Source: Ramlibacter sp. | Lineage (GTDB): Bacteria; Pseudomonadota; Gammaproteobacteria; Burkholderiales; Burkholderiaceae_C | NCBI GenBank assembly: GCA_025351615.1 | Contig: JANXVP010000135.1 | Coordinates: 1-25,795, forward strand | Reading direction: 5' to 3' | Length of the DNA stretch: 25,795 nucleotides | Shown: one piece after another, positions 1 through 9,728 of the stretch | How the letters are laid out: each line of letters opens with the position of its first letter | Numbering within the stretch: position 1 is the first letter of the stretch | Program-made: the position numbers and the translations under genes | The notes under the pieces: generated by a model | What the model was told of the DNA's origin: nothing | Databases searched by the model: none | What the model saw: the letters and a program-made list of their open reading frames with translations, nothing else

Positions 1-824
<824 letters not shown>

Positions 825-863
825 CAGGGAGATCACGCGCCACCTTGCGGTGCCGCGTCCTTC

Positions 864-1463
864 TTAAAGGTTGGGGACCACCACGCCCATCGAGACCACG
901 TACTTGAGCGCGGCATCGACACTCATCTTGAGCTCGATGCACTCGCTGCGCCGCAGCATCACGAAGTAACCGCCGGTGGGGTTCGGGGTGGTGGGGACAT
1001 AGACACTGAGGTACTCCCCCAGCAGGTAATTGCCGACCTCGCCGCCGGGCGAACCGGTGACGAAGCCGATGGTCCAGACGTCGGTGCGCGGCCACTGCAG
1101 CAGCACCGCGACCCGGAAAGCGTTGCCGCTAGGCGAAAAGAGCGTGTCCGAGACCTGCTTGACGCTGGTGTAGATCGAACGCACGACGGGGATTCGCCCC
1201 AGCAGCGCGTCGCCCCAGATCACCAGCTTCTTGCCCAGGAAGTTGCTGGTGACGGCGCCCACCACCAGCAGGATCGTCAGCGCCAGCAGCACGCCGAAGC
1301 CCGGGATGTGGAAACCGAGCAGCCGGTCGGGGTGCCAGGCCTGCGGCAGGATCAGCAGGGTCTGGTCCAGCGTCGAGACGATCCACTGCAGCACCCAGAC
1401 CGTGATGGCCACCGGCACGATCACCAGCAGTCCAGCCAGCAGCCATTTGCGCAATGGGCCCAT
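864..1463 (-). CDS. DUF502 family membrane protein
   Basis: A 199-residue inner-membrane protein of the DUF502 family (COG2928), whose biochemical role is not established. Two hydrophobic helices are visible, at about residues 8-30 (LLAGLLVIVPVAITVWVLQW) and 55-78 (FGVLLALTILLVVGAVTSNF). They are followed by a soluble domain with the family signature GRIPVVRSIYTSVKQV. The length is typical for the family. It starts at the ATG at 1461-1463, nine bases after the FmdB-type gene stops, and ends 39 bases before aspS, so it sits in the middle of a three-gene operon. Membership is clear from sequence; no function is proposed. Confidence 0.9.
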   Translation of the reverse strand: MGPLRKWLLAGLLVIVPVAITVWVLQWIVSTLDQTLLILPQAWHPDRLLGFHIPGFGVLLALTILLVVGAVTSNFLGKKLVIWGDALLGRIPVVRSIYTSVKQVSDTLFSPSGNAFRVAVLLQWPRTDVWTIGFVTGSPGGEVGNYLLGEYLSVYVPTTPNPTGGYFVMLRRSECIELKMSVDAALKYVVSMGVVVPNL

Positions 1464-1472
1464 CAGCCGCTT

Positions 1473-1874
1473 TCAGTGGCCGCTGGACGGGCCACAGCCG
1501 CCTGCCGCTGCCTTGGGCGCGTCGCTCTTGCCGGCCGCCGGTGCCGGGGCCACAGCGGGTTTCGCCGCAGTGTCGCTTGCGGGCCTGGACGCGCCTTCTT
1601 TTGCCGGCTTCGGCGCTGCCTCCGTCGCGGGCTTGGCTGCCTCCGCCGGAGCTTTCGCGCCTTCGGCATCCGCCGCGGGCGCTGCGCTGGTGCCACCCTT
1701 GAAGTCGGTCGCGTACCAGCCCGAGCCTTTGAGCTGGAAGCCCGCCGCAGTCACCTGCTTGTTGAACGTGGAGGCACCGCAAACCGGGCAAACGGTCAGC
1801 TGGGCATCGGACATTTTCTGCAGGACATCCTTGGCATGGCCACAGGATGCGCATTTGTACGCGTAGATGGGCAT
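1473..1874 (-). CDS. FmdB-type zinc ribbon protein with Ala/Pro/Lys tail
   Basis: A 133-residue protein. The first 60 or so residues form an FmdB/CxxC_CXXC_SSSS zinc ribbon: MPIYAYKCASCGH with C8 and C11, then CPVCG with C29 and C32, giving a four-cysteine metal site, followed by the usual KGSGWYATDFK motif. The family was named as a putative regulator of formamidase and amidase, but in most bacteria its role is unknown. Residues 62-125 are low-complexity Ala/Pro/Lys/Glu, probably disordered, and the extreme C-terminus (GGCGPSSGH) adds another Cys and His. This is the first gene of the operon with the DUF502 gene and aspS. No good Shine-Dalgarno sequence is visible before its ATG. Confidence 0.9.
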   Translation of the reverse strand: MPIYAYKCASCGHAKDVLQKMSDAQLTVCPVCGASTFNKQVTAAGFQLKGSGWYATDFKGGTSAAPAADAEGAKAPAEAAKPATEAAPKPAKEGASRPASDTAAKPAVAPAPAAGKSDAPKAAAGGCGPSSGH

Positions 1875-1910
1875 TGCGCTAGGGGAGTTTGTGGAGAAGC
1901 AAAGCCTTTA

Positions 1911-1916
1911 ATTATA
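1911..1916 (-). promoter_or_regulatory. Candidate -10 box for the FmdB-DUF502-aspS operon
   Basis: The minus strand reads TATAAT, a perfect sigma-70 -10 hexamer, 36 bases upstream of the FmdB-type start codon in an otherwise GC-rich gap (1875-1994). The matching -35 region is poor (GGCTTT or CTTTAA at 16-17 bases), so this is a position-based guess. Confidence 0.4.
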
Positions 1917-1994
1917 GGCCGCGCCCCCGTTTTAAAGCCTGCCTGCTTCGCTGGAGCCCTCGGCGCTGCGTCCCGCAACTGCCCCGCGCTGTGC

Positions 1995-3437
1995 TCAGGT
2001 GCCCACGAGGCGGTGATGCGACCCCTGGCTGTCGCGGATCGCCTGGGGCCCGAGCGAGCCGATCACCATCCCCGCCAACGCGGCCAGCAGGCCTGCCAGC
2101 TGCGCCGGGAACTGCGCGCCGGCAGGCGTTGCCTGGAACATCAGCCAGGTCAGCAGGCCCAGCACGATGGAAAACAATGCGCCCTGGGTGCTGGCCTTTT
2201 TCCAGTACAAACCGAACACCAGCGGGACGAAGGCGCCCACCAGGGTGACCTGGTAGGCACCGGAGACCATGTCGTAAATCGGCGTGCCCTGCGCGTAGAT
2301 CGCGTAAGCCAGCACGCAGAGGCTGAACACCAGCACAGTGATCCGCATCGTCCTGAGTTCCTGGCGGTCGCTGGTGCGCGGGCGGAACTGGCGCCAGATG
2401 TTCTCGGTGAAGGTCACGCTGGGGGCCAGCAGCGTGGCCGAAGCGCTGGACTTGATGGCCGAGAGCAGGGCCCCGAAAAACAGCACCTGCATCACGAACG
2501 GCATCTTTTCCAGCACCAGCGTGGGCAGGATCTTCTGCGGGTCGTCCTTGAGCAGTGCCGCGGCCTGCTCCGGCATGATGATCAGGGCGCTGGCAACGAG
2601 GAACATCGGGACGAAGGCGAACAGGATGTAGCAGACGCCGCCGATGACCGGGCCGTTGCGGGCGGCGCTTTCCGTGTTGGCCGACATCACCCGCTGGAAC
2701 ACGTCCTGCTGGGGGATCGATCCCAGCATCATGGTGATCGCCGAGGCGAAAAAGAACAGGATGTCCTTGACGTTGGGTTCGGGCCAGATCTTGAACATGT
2801 CGCGGCTGATCGCCAGCGCAATCACCCGGTCGGGGCCGCCGGCCAGGTCGCCCGCGAACACGGCCAGGATGGCCAAGCCGACCACCAGGATGATCATCTG
2901 GATGAAGTCGGTGACCGCGACCGACCACATGCCGCCGAACAGGGTGTAGGCCAGGATCGAGAACACCCCGATCGCCATGCCTGCCGGAATGCTGATCGCG
3001 CCGGCGGAGAGGAGATTGAAGACCAGTCCCAGCGCCGTCACCTGGGCCGAAACCCAGCCGAGATAGCTGAGCATGATGATCAGGGAGCACAGGACTTCGA
3101 CCGTGCGGCCATAACGCTCCCGGTAGTAGTCGCTGATCGTCAGCAAGGTCATCCGGTACAGCTTGCCGGCGAAGAACAGACCCACCAGGATCAGGCAGGT
3201 GCCGGCGCCGAACGGGTCCTCGACCACGCCGTTGAGCCCGTTGTTGACGAACTTGGCGGGGATGCCGAGCACCGTCTCGGAGCCGAACCAGGTGGCGAAG
3301 GTCGTCGTCACGATCATCACCAGCGGCAGATGGCGGCCGGCAATCGCGAAATCGGATGTGGTCTTCACCCGCTTGGCCGCATACAGGCCGATGCCGATGG
3401 TGACCAGCAGGTAGACGATGACCAAAGTCAGCAGCAT
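1995..3437 (-). CDS. Sodium:solute symporter family transporter
   Basis: A 480-residue polytopic inner-membrane protein of the sodium:solute symporter (SSS, SLC5-like) family, which couples Na+ influx to uptake of a small organic solute. About 12-13 hydrophobic segments are evident. The N-terminal pattern (YAAKRVKTTSDFAIAGRHLP, then TWFGSETVLGIPAKF) is typical of the family's first two helices, and conserved stretches such as FGGMWSVAVTDFIQM and LLSAIKSSASATLLAPS follow. The substrate cannot be read from sequence; amino acids, carboxylates or choline-like compounds are all possible. An ATG at 3435-3437 lies six bases after a GAGGAG at 3444-3449 and is preferred over the adjacent GTG at 3438-3440, which would be only three bases away. 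It is transcribed in the same direction as the flanking genes but separated by 85 and 120 bases, so it may be a single-gene unit. Confidence 0.88.
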   Translation of the reverse strand: MLLTLVIVYLLVTIGIGLYAAKRVKTTSDFAIAGRHLPLVMIVTTTFATWFGSETVLGIPAKFVNNGLNGVVEDPFGAGTCLILVGLFFAGKLYRMTLLTISDYYRERYGRTVEVLCSLIIMLSYLGWVSAQVTALGLVFNLLSAGAISIPAGMAIGVFSILAYTLFGGMWSVAVTDFIQMIILVVGLAILAVFAGDLAGGPDRVIALAISRDMFKIWPEPNVKDILFFFASAITMMLGSIPQQDVFQRVMSANTESAARNGPVIGGVCYILFAFVPMFLVASALIIMPEQAAALLKDDPQKILPTLVLEKMPFVMQVLFFGALLSAIKSSASATLLAPSVTFTENIWRQFRPRTSDRQELRTMRITVLVFSLCVLAYAIYAQGTPIYDMVSGAYQVTLVGAFVPLVFGLYWKKASTQGALFSIVLGLLTWLMFQATPAGAQFPAQLAGLLAALAGMVIGSLGPQAIRDSQGSHHRLVGT

Positions 3438-3525
3438 CACGCACTCCTCATTTTCTGGCGCGGATGATTCCGCAAATCAGCCGGCTGCCGGCGGGGCGGG
3501 GCCATCGGGCGCCACCGTCGCGGCT

Positions 3526-5091
3526 TCAGAACATGCGCACGCGCAGCAGTAGTTGCATGGCCAGCAATCCCAGGGCAAAACCGATGCCACCGTAAATGAT
3601 GCCCTGCAGCAGGCGGTTGGTCCGCCGCTGCTCCATCAGCAGTTCGCCCAGCTCGTCCCGGTGCGCGCCGGGCCGGTGCTTGAGGTACGCGTGCAGCAAG
3701 AGGGGCAGATCCGGCAGCAGCTTGGCATAACGGGGCGCCTGGGCCTTGAATTCCTCGATCAGCTTCTGCGGGCCGATCTGCTCCAGCATCCAGGTTTCGA
3801 GGAAGGGCTTGGCGGTGTTCCACAGGTCGAGATCGGGATCGAGCTGGCGGCCCAGGCCTTCGATGTTCAGCAGGGTTTTTTGCAGCAATACCAGCTGCGG
3901 CTGGATCTCGACCCGGAACCGGCGCGAGGTCTGGAACAGGCGCATCAGCACCATGCCCAGCGAGATCTCCTTGAGCGGCCGGTCGAAATAGGGCTCGCAC
4001 ACGGTGCGGACCGCGCCTTCGAGCTCGTCCACCCGGGTTCCCGCCGGCACCCAGCCCGACTCGATATGGAGTTCGGCCACCCGCTTGTAGTCGCGCCGGA
4101 AGAACGCGGTGAAGTTCTGTGCCAGGTATTCCTTGTCGTGCTCGGTGAGGGTGCCGACGATGCCGAAATCGAGCGAAATGAAACGTCCGAACGTCGCGGG
4201 CGCGAGGCTGACCTGGATGTTGCCGGGATGCATGTCGGCATGGAAGAAACCATCGCGAAACACCTGGGTGAAAAAAATGGTGACGCCATCGCGCGCCAGC
4301 TGGCGCAAATCCACCCCGGCCTCCACCAGCCGGTCGATCTGGCTGATCGGAACGCCCTTCATCCGCTCCATCACCATCACCTCCGGGTGGCAGAAATCCC
4401 AAAGCATTTCAGGGATCAGCACCAGGTTCAGGCCCGCCATGTTGCGGCGCAGCTGGGCGGCATTGGCGGCCTCGCGCACCAGGTCGAGCTCGTCGTGCAG
4501 ATACTTGTCGAATTCCCAGACCACCTCGCGCGGCTTCAGGCGCTTGCCGTCGGCGGACAGGCTCTCGACCCAGCCGGCCATCATGCGCATCAGGGCCAGG
4601 TCTTTTTCGATCACCGGCAGCATGCCTGGGCGCAACACCTTGACGGCGACATCGCGCACGACGCCATTGCGGTCCTTCACGGTGGCGAAATGCACCTGCG
4701 CGATCGAGGCGCTGGCGACCGGTTCGCGCTCGAAGGTTTCGAACACCGAAGCCAGAGGCCGGCGGAACGCCCGCTCGATGGTCGCCACCGCAATGGCGGG
4801 GTCGAACGGCGGGACGCGGTCCTGCAGCCGCTCCAGTTCGTCGGCGATATCGTGCGGCAACAGGTCGCGCCGGGTCGACAGGACCTGGCCGAACTTGACG
4901 AAGATCGGACCGAGGTGTTCCAGCGCCATGCGCAGCCGGCGGCCCCGGGGCGCGTCCAGCCGCCGGCCGAATGCCAGCACCCGTGCCAGCGTGCGCAGGC
5001 CTGGCTGACGAAAGCTGCTCAGGACCAGTTCGTCCAGTCCGAAGCGCAGGGCCACCCAGAGAATGACCAAGCCGCGCACGTATCTCGTCAT
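3526..5091 (-). CDS. ubiB: Ubiquinone biosynthesis protein kinase-like UbiB
   Basis: A 521-residue atypical kinase/ATPase of the ABC1/ADCK/UbiB family, needed for ubiquinone synthesis and thought to help extract or handle lipid intermediates at the inner membrane. Visible family motifs are KFGQ at residues 66-69, the Ala-rich nucleotide loop ASASIAQ (126-132) that replaces the usual glycine loop, the lysine of AVKVLRPG (K151), the catalytic stretch FHADMHPGN (D286, N291) and LDFG (D308). The last 25 residues are hydrophobic ([20 protein letters not shown]), the expected C-terminal membrane anchor. An open frame continues upstream, but the ATG at 5089-5091 gives the family's normal N-terminus and length and overlaps the ubiJ stop as ATGA, indicating translational coupling. 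Confidence 0.97.
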   Translation of the reverse strand: MTRYVRGLVILWVALRFGLDELVLSSFRQPGLRTLARVLAFGRRLDAPRGRRLRMALEHLGPIFVKFGQVLSTRRDLLPHDIADELERLQDRVPPFDPAIAVATIERAFRRPLASVFETFEREPVASASIAQVHFATVKDRNGVVRDVAVKVLRPGMLPVIEKDLALMRMMAGWVESLSADGKRLKPREVVWEFDKYLHDELDLVREAANAAQLRRNMAGLNLVLIPEMLWDFCHPEVMVMERMKGVPISQIDRLVEAGVDLRQLARDGVTIFFTQVFRDGFFHADMHPGNIQVSLAPATFGRFISLDFGIVGTLTEHDKEYLAQNFTAFFRRDYKRVAELHIESGWVPAGTRVDELEGAVRTVCEPYFDRPLKEISLGMVLMRLFQTSRRFRVEIQPQLVLLQKTLLNIEGLGRQLDPDLDLWNTAKPFLETWMLEQIGPQKLIEEFKAQAPRYAKLLPDLPLLLHAYLKHRPGAHRDELGELLMEQRRTNRLLQGIIYGGIGFALGLLAMQLLLRVRMF

Positions 5092-5729
5092 GCGCCGGTT
5101 GGCCCGGGAGCAATCGGAGCGGCGGGAAGGGGAGCGGAAGACAGCGGAGCGGGCGCAGCGGCGGCGCTTGCCGGCATCGGCCCCGCCCCACTCGAGGGAG
5201 CGCGTCCCGCCGCCGGCGACGGAGCGAATTTCCGCAGGGCCTCGACCATGCGGCGCGTGGCCCCGGCAATGGCATGGGCAGGGGCGTCGCCGATCACGCG
5301 TGACAGGTCTTCCTCCAGGTCCCACCGGACATGATCGACCAGCCAGTTGATCTCGGCCGCGAACTGCACGTCGCCCGCGATCTGCACCGGTGGCTTGTCG
5401 CCGCGACCGGCGGCCGTCGCCAGCTGCCACGGCGATTCTTCGGTGAGTGTGAGCACCAGGTCAGGCGTCGCGGCCGGGGCGGCCAGGTCCAGCAAGCCGG
5501 CGGGCGTCGTGATCAGGCGAATCGTGAAATCGCGCCATCGCGCCTCGACCACGCGGCCCTTCTGGCGGGCCAGCCGCAACTGGGCTTCCGGTTCCTGCAT
5601 CAGAACATGGTTGAGAAAAAGCACGAGGCGCCGCTGGACCTCGTCGATCAACCACGCCGGCGGCTTGAGGCCTTTGGCGAGCTGCTTGAAGATGCCGTCC
5701 AGAAACGGAAAAGGGGACTGTGTTGCCAT
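5088..5729 (-). CDS. ubiJ: Ubiquinone biosynthesis accessory factor UbiJ (SCP2 domain)
   Basis: A 213-residue cytosolic lipid-binding accessory protein. In E. coli, UbiJ with UbiK organises the soluble Ubi complex that modifies the quinone ring. The N-terminal two thirds match the SCP2 sterol-carrier-like domain seen in UbiJ ([20 protein letters not shown] near the start, then [20 protein letters not shown]). A conserved acidic stretch follows ([20 protein letters not shown]). The last 45 residues are Ala/Pro rich and probably disordered. The ATG at 5727-5729 follows a GGGG by four bases and is preferred over the upstream in-frame TTG at 5736-5738. The stop overlaps the ubiB start by four bases, which supports a joint role with UbiB. 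Confidence 0.93.
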   Translation of the reverse strand: MATQSPFPFLDGIFKQLAKGLKPPAWLIDEVQRRLVLFLNHVLMQEPEAQLRLARQKGRVVEARWRDFTIRLITTPAGLLDLAAPAATPDLVLTLTEESPWQLATAAGRGDKPPVQIAGDVQFAAEINWLVDHVRWDLEEDLSRVIGDAPAHAIAGATRRMVEALRKFAPSPAAGRAPSSGAGPMPASAAAAPAPLSSAPLPAAPIAPGPTGA

Positions 5730-5771
5730 ATTCCCCAATTATGCGGTGCCCGTTTCCAGGCAGGTTGCCGG

Positions 5772-6755
5772 CTACTGCAAGGCCTGGACCCCAGCCACCA
5801 GCCAGCCGCTATGCCCGCTCTTGGGCTTGGTCATGTTCCAGACCTCGCGGAAAGGGCTGGGGCCGGCAGAGGCGTCCTCACGGATCATTCCGGAGAACTC
5901 CACGCTCGCCATGTAGTCGTCGCCCAGGTCCTCGATTCCCAGCAGCTGCGCCTCCAGCATCACGACCTCGGTCTTGTTGGGCTGGCCAGTGGTGTGGCCC
6001 TCGCGCTCGGCCAGCTGCGAGCGAATCTCGCCCAGCATGTCGTCCGTCATCATCGAACGCAGGGTGGTGATGTCGGAACCGTCCCAGGCACCCTGCAGCG
6101 TCACGAAATTGCGCTTGGCCGCCGTGATGAAGCCTTCGGTGTCGAAACCGGGCGGGATGCCCCAGTTCTGCGATCCGGCCAGCGCCGACCCGATCTGCAC
6201 GCCAGTGCCCGCCGACCCGTTCCTGGCCGCATCGAAAGCCATGCTGTTGCGCTCCCATGGCCGGGCCGATGCGTCGTTGCCGACCTTGTCAGGGCTGTAC
6301 TGCGGGACCGGTTGCGCCGATTCCGCCCCCGCGCCCTGAAAGGCGTACGGGCTATTTGCCTGGGGCTGCCCTGCAGCGCGCCGCCGCATGAAATAACCGA
6401 TCACCACCACCACGACCATTGCCAGCAGGGCGAACATAAGCACGCTGCCGAACGCGCCGCCCAGGCCGAGCGAATGCGCCAGCCAGGCCAGGCCCAGGCC
6501 CGCGGCCAGGCCACCGAGCATCGCGCCCCAGGGACGGCGCGGAGGCGTCACAGCGGGGGCCGTCGCCGGCCGGTTCGCCGCATTGTTCGCGCTTTGCGCA
6601 TTGCCCGGCGCCACCGGCGCGCGCGCCGCTTCACGCTGTGTCACGTTGCCGGACTGCCGTCCGAACGAACCTCCACCGCCGAGGCGGCGGGCCGCGTCCG
6701 CATCCATGCTGCCGAAAGTCAGCAGCATCACCAACACCAAGGACCAGAATTTCAT
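5772..6755 (-). CDS. Tim44-like domain membrane protein
   Basis: A 327-residue protein with an N-terminal signal or anchor segment (MKFWSLVLVMLLTFGSMDADA), a Gly-rich RRLGGGGSFGRQ motif, a low-complexity Ala/Pro stretch and two membrane helices around residues 80-125 (AMLGGLAAGLGLAWLAHSLG and VLMFALLAMVVVVVIGYFM). The C-terminal half is a Tim44/TIM44-like domain (FITAAKRNFVTLQGAWDGSD onward). Mitochondrial Tim44 tethers the import motor; the bacterial relatives (COG4395) have no settled function. Two adjacent ATGs exist. The second (6753-6755) is six bases from AGGAG at 6762-6766 and is preferred; the first (6756-6758) is three bases away. The gene sits between ubiE and ubiJ on the same strand, a position kept in many Burkholderiales. 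Confidence 0.88.
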   Translation of the reverse strand: MKFWSLVLVMLLTFGSMDADAARRLGGGGSFGRQSGNVTQREAARAPVAPGNAQSANNAANRPATAPAVTPPRRPWGAMLGGLAAGLGLAWLAHSLGLGGAFGSVLMFALLAMVVVVVIGYFMRRRAAGQPQANSPYAFQGAGAESAQPVPQYSPDKVGNDASARPWERNSMAFDAARNGSAGTGVQIGSALAGSQNWGIPPGFDTEGFITAAKRNFVTLQGAWDGSDITTLRSMMTDDMLGEIRSQLAEREGHTTGQPNKTEVVMLEAQLLGIEDLGDDYMASVEFSGMIREDASAGPSPFREVWNMTKPKSGHSGWLVAGVQALQ

Positions 6756-6783
6756 CATCGTCTCCTGCTTTCCAGTGTGTGCC

Positions 6784-7515
6784 TCAGCACTTGATTCCAA
6801 CATGCAACGCCACGACGCCGCCCGTCAGGTTGTGATAGTCCACATGGCCGAAACCGCCCTTCTTCATCAGCGCCTTGAGTTCCTCCTGGCCGGGATGCAT
6901 GCGGATGGACTCGGCGAGATAGCGGTAACTGTCGGCATCGCCAGCGACCAGTTGACCCAGCCGCGGCAGCACCTTGAAGGAATACCAGTCGTAGGCCCTG
7001 GCTATAGGTCGGGGCACTTTGGAGAATTCAAGGACCAGCAGCTTGCCGCCGGGCTTGAGCACCCGGTTCATCTCGGCCAGCGCCAGGTCTTTATGGGTCA
7101 TGTTGCGCAAGCCGAAAGCCACACTCACCAGGTCGAAGCGGCCATCGGCGAACGGCAGCCTTTCGGCGTCGCACACGAGCGTCGGCAAGGCGACACCCGC
7201 ATCGAGCAGGCGGTCGCGCCCGCCGCGCAGCATGGCTTCGTTGATGTCGGTGTGCACCACCTGGCCGGTGATGCCCACCTTTTTTGCAAAAGCCAGCGCC
7301 AGGTCCCCGGTGCCGCCGGCGATGTCCAGCACCTGCTGCCCTTCGCGCACATTGGCCGCCAGCACCGCGTACGCCTTCCACGCCCGGTGCAGGCCCATCG
7401 ACATCAGGTCGTTCATGAGGTCGTACCTGGGGGCGACAGAATCGAAGACGCCGCGCACCCGGCGCGCCTTGTCGCGCTCGTCCACGGACTCGAAACCGAA
7501 ATCGGTGTTGCTCAT
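6784..7515 (-). CDS. ubiE: Ubiquinone/menaquinone C-methyltransferase UbiE
   Basis: A 243-residue SAM-dependent methyltransferase that performs the C-methylation of demethoxyubiquinol (and demethylmenaquinol in menaquinone makers). The family N-terminus [20 protein letters not shown] and the signature [18 protein letters not shown] are present. The SAM-binding motif [12 protein letters not shown], the acidic residue of HTDINEAML, the AFGLRN motif and the C-terminal [19 protein letters not shown] also match UbiE/MenG closely. Length is normal. The ATG at 7513-7515 lacks a strong Shine-Dalgarno. It is followed 28 bases later by the Tim44-like gene and preceded by a DUF971 gene, and the four downstream genes probably form one ubiquinone-centred transcript. 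Confidence 0.97.
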   Translation of the reverse strand: MSNTDFGFESVDERDKARRVRGVFDSVAPRYDLMNDLMSMGLHRAWKAYAVLAANVREGQQVLDIAGGTGDLALAFAKKVGITGQVVHTDINEAMLRGGRDRLLDAGVALPTLVCDAERLPFADGRFDLVSVAFGLRNMTHKDLALAEMNRVLKPGGKLLVLEFSKVPRPIARAYDWYSFKVLPRLGQLVAGDADSYRYLAESIRMHPGQEELKALMKKGGFGHVDYHNLTGGVVALHVGIKC

Positions 7516-7584
7516 GCACCGATGCTAGGGCTGAATGGAAGCTGACGGGGTGACAACCCTGAAACAAATCAGGATTTGTGCGCT

Positions 7585-7998
7585 TCAGTGCGATGCGCAG
7601 GCGTGACCGCCCTTTGGCGGCATGGGCGCGTCGCGCGCGACGCCGGCATCGTTCAGGCGCTTTTCGTACTCGCTCCAGAGCCGGTCCTGCCCGGACCCCA
7701 GAAAATACAGGTAGTCCCAGGAAAAGATCCCGGTGTCGTGGCCATCCGAGAAACTCGGCTGGACCGCGTAATTGCCAACCGGCTCCAGCCCCACCAGTTC
7801 GATCTCGCGCTTGCCGGTCTGCAGCACCTCCTGGCCTGGACCATGGCCCTGGACTTCGGCCGAAGGCGAATAGATGCGCATCAGCTCGAACGGAATCCGG
7901 AATGTCATGCCGTCGGAAAAAGCGACCTCGAGCACGCGCGACTGGCTGTGGACTGTGATGTCGGTGGGGGTCGGCGCTCCCGCCTGCAGGCCGGCCAT
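7585..7998 (-). CDS. DUF971 family protein
   Basis: A 137-residue soluble protein of the DUF971 family (related to the N-terminal domain of gamma-butyrobetaine hydroxylase and the C-terminal domain of HCF101-like Mrp proteins). The core is clear: VHSQSRVLEVAFSDGMTFRI, then PFELMRIYSPSAEVQGHG, and the conserved FSDGHDTGIFSWDYLYFLG with its DGHDTGIF motif. The C-terminus carries GGHACASH, possible metal or Fe-S ligands, but this is inference. A link to Fe-S handling has been suggested for the family; nothing here proves it. The gene lies 69 bases upstream of ubiE, a conserved neighbour in betaproteobacteria, and 16 bases after the TpsB gene on the same strand. Confidence 0.9.
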   Translation of the reverse strand: MAGLQAGAPTPTDITVHSQSRVLEVAFSDGMTFRIPFELMRIYSPSAEVQGHGPGQEVLQTGKREIELVGLEPVGNYAVQPSFSDGHDTGIFSWDYLYFLGSGQDRLWSEYEKRLNDAGVARDAPMPPKGGHACASH

Positions 7999-8014
7999 CA
8001 GTTGGCCCGGGCGC

Positions 8015-9646
8015 TCAAAAGCGCACCGACAGGTTGATGTAGAAGCGATCGTCGCCGCGTTGCGGCGAGGATGAGTTCAGCGTCAGTGGCACCCGGCTGC
8101 CGCTCACGATATGGCCATAGTCGGCGGTCACCGCGTAAGGACCGTTGCCGTAACGCAAGCCCAGGCCGACACTGGCGAGCCGGTCGGTGGTCGGCTTCGG
8201 CGCCGTCGGGTTGTTGTTGCCCAGCCAGCCGGCGTCGACGAATCCGAGCAGGCGCAGGCCGGGCATCTGTTCCGGCGTGGTGATCTCCAGCGTGGCCGAC
8301 ACCCCCTTGTCGCCGGAAATCGGGCGCTCGATCGCGGTGCCGCGGACCGAGCTCAGGCCGCCGAGGCCGAACTGCTCGCCGGAAATCAACGCGTCAGGAC
8401 TGTATTGGTACTGGCCGCGCACGCCCCACAGCCAGTTGCCGCTGAAGACCGTCGAATAGCTGGCTCCGCCGCGCAGCGCCTTCCAGCGCGTGGTGCCGAT
8501 GTTCGGGTCTTCAGCGCGGTACGACGCCAGGTCGTTGCCCGAGCCGCCGCTGGTGTTGAACGCCAGGTCGGCGTTATAGCCCCACACCGACGTGTCGGTC
8601 TCGGTCCGCGTGGAGTAGCCGACGGTGATCGGCCGGCTGCGGCGATCGACACCGACGGTCTGGTCGTTGATGACCGATGCGCGGAACAGCTTGTCGTCGA
8701 AAGCAGCGGTCAGGTAATTGCGGCGCCCGCCATCCGGCGGCAGGTAGTGCGTGTAATTGACGCCGACCGTGTGACCGGCGCCGGTGCTGGTGAAGGTGCC
8801 GAAATTGCCGACCACGTCCGAGCGCGTGTAGTTGACGCCGACCACGCCGCCCAGCGTGTAGAGCGGCACCTTGTACGACAGGCCGAGCTGCTTGACGTCG
8901 CTCATGCGCTGCAGCGACGTGGTGTACGCGCCGACGAACTGGTGGTCCCGGTTGAACAGGTTGGTATGGCCGCCGGAAAGGGTGAAGCGATCCCGTCCCG
9001 AGGACGCGGAACCCGCGTTCGACAGGCTGGCGCCGAAGGTCCAGGGACGGCTCTCCCTGACCGTCACGTGGGCGTCGATCTGGTCGGGCTCGTCCGCCTC
9101 CTTGATCCCGACCTGCACCTGCTTGTTCGGATTCTCGTTGGCGATGGCGGTCTGGATGGCGAGCGTCTTGAAATTGGGGGTCTGGCCTTCCTGCAGTTCG
9201 GGGATCGACCGGCGGATGTTGGCCTGGTCGTAGATCGTCAGCGGTTCGAACGTCACCCGGCTGATGGTGAACTTCACGATGTTCAGGTTGACCGTGTCCC
9301 CGACTTCCTGCGGCGGCAGCGCCACCCGGTGCAGCCCGAAACCGCGGTCACGCAGCGCCGCTTCCAGTGCAGCGGTGGCTTTCTGCAGCGTCTCGAGGGT
9401 GGCGTCGGCGCGCAGGTAAGGCGCCAGGACGCGGGCGGTGTCGCCATCACCGAGCGGATTTTCCCCGGTGACGTTGAAGCCCTTGATCGCAAAGACCGGC
9501 GAAGGTGCTGGTGGCGGGGCGCCGCCAGGGGCAGCTTGCTGCGCCAGCGCCGGCATGGCGGCCGCCGCGGCGACGCATAGGGCCAACCGTACGGCGAACG
9601 AAAAATGGCTAACTGCCGCTGAGGGCATCGAAAACGCTTTGTACAT
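8015..9646 (-). CDS. Two-partner secretion outer-membrane transporter (ShlB/FhaC/HecB family)
   Basis: A 543-residue TpsB-type, Omp85-superfamily transporter that would export a TpsA exoprotein across the outer membrane. A signal peptide is visible with cleavage likely after A35 (PALA|QQ). The periplasmic part begins with PVFAIKGFNVTGENPL and forms POTRA domains (POTRA_2-like, roughly residues 48-200). A beta-barrel follows with alternating aromatic strands. Family landmarks are VRG at 434-436 (the loop-6 VRGF/Y-type motif), FVDAG at 469-473 and a terminal Phe preceded by INLSVR, the usual barrel-insertion signal. The start at 9644-9646 has a GAGGGG-rich stretch about 10 bases upstream. A FecR-domain gene lies 82 bases upstream on the same strand. 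No TpsA-like gene is in the window. Confidence 0.9.
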   Translation of the reverse strand: MYKAFSMPSAAVSHFSFAVRLALCVAAAAAMPALAQQAAPGGAPPPAPSPVFAIKGFNVTGENPLGDGDTARVLAPYLRADATLETLQKATAALEAALRDRGFGLHRVALPPQEVGDTVNLNIVKFTISRVTFEPLTIYDQANIRRSIPELQEGQTPNFKTLAIQTAIANENPNKQVQVGIKEADEPDQIDAHVTVRESRPWTFGASLSNAGSASSGRDRFTLSGGHTNLFNRDHQFVGAYTTSLQRMSDVKQLGLSYKVPLYTLGGVVGVNYTRSDVVGNFGTFTSTGAGHTVGVNYTHYLPPDGGRRNYLTAAFDDKLFRASVINDQTVGVDRRSRPITVGYSTRTETDTSVWGYNADLAFNTSGGSGNDLASYRAEDPNIGTTRWKALRGGASYSTVFSGNWLWGVRGQYQYSPDALISGEQFGLGGLSSVRGTAIERPISGDKGVSATLEITTPEQMPGLRLLGFVDAGWLGNNNPTAPKPTTDRLASVGLGLRYGNGPYAVTADYGHIVSGSRVPLTLNSSSPQRGDDRFYINLSVRF

Positions 9647-9728
9647 TTTTTTCTCGCCCCTCGCGGACCAGCCGCATGAAGGCGGATTGTCTCACCGGTG
9701 TAACTGTCTTGTCACCCGGCTGGCGGGC

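Noticed and set aside
1308..3467. 719-codon plus-strand open frame opposite the FmdB and symporter genes
   Set aside because: It is Arg/His/Gln/Asp-rich without recognisable domains and lies antisense to well-supported genes; high GC lengthens such shadow frames.
3553..5334. 593-codon plus-strand open frame opposite ubiB/ubiJ
   Set aside because: No domain signal, and the minus strand carries all UbiB kinase motifs in order.
5092..5430. Upstream in-frame extension of ubiB
   Set aside because: It overlaps ubiJ in another frame, has no UbiB-like sequence, and the ATG at 5091 gives the normal length and an ATGA coupling.
7565..7579. Small palindrome CAAATC/ATTTG between DUF971 and ubiE as a terminator
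   Set aside because: Five-pair AT-rich stem with no following U-run; too weak to call.
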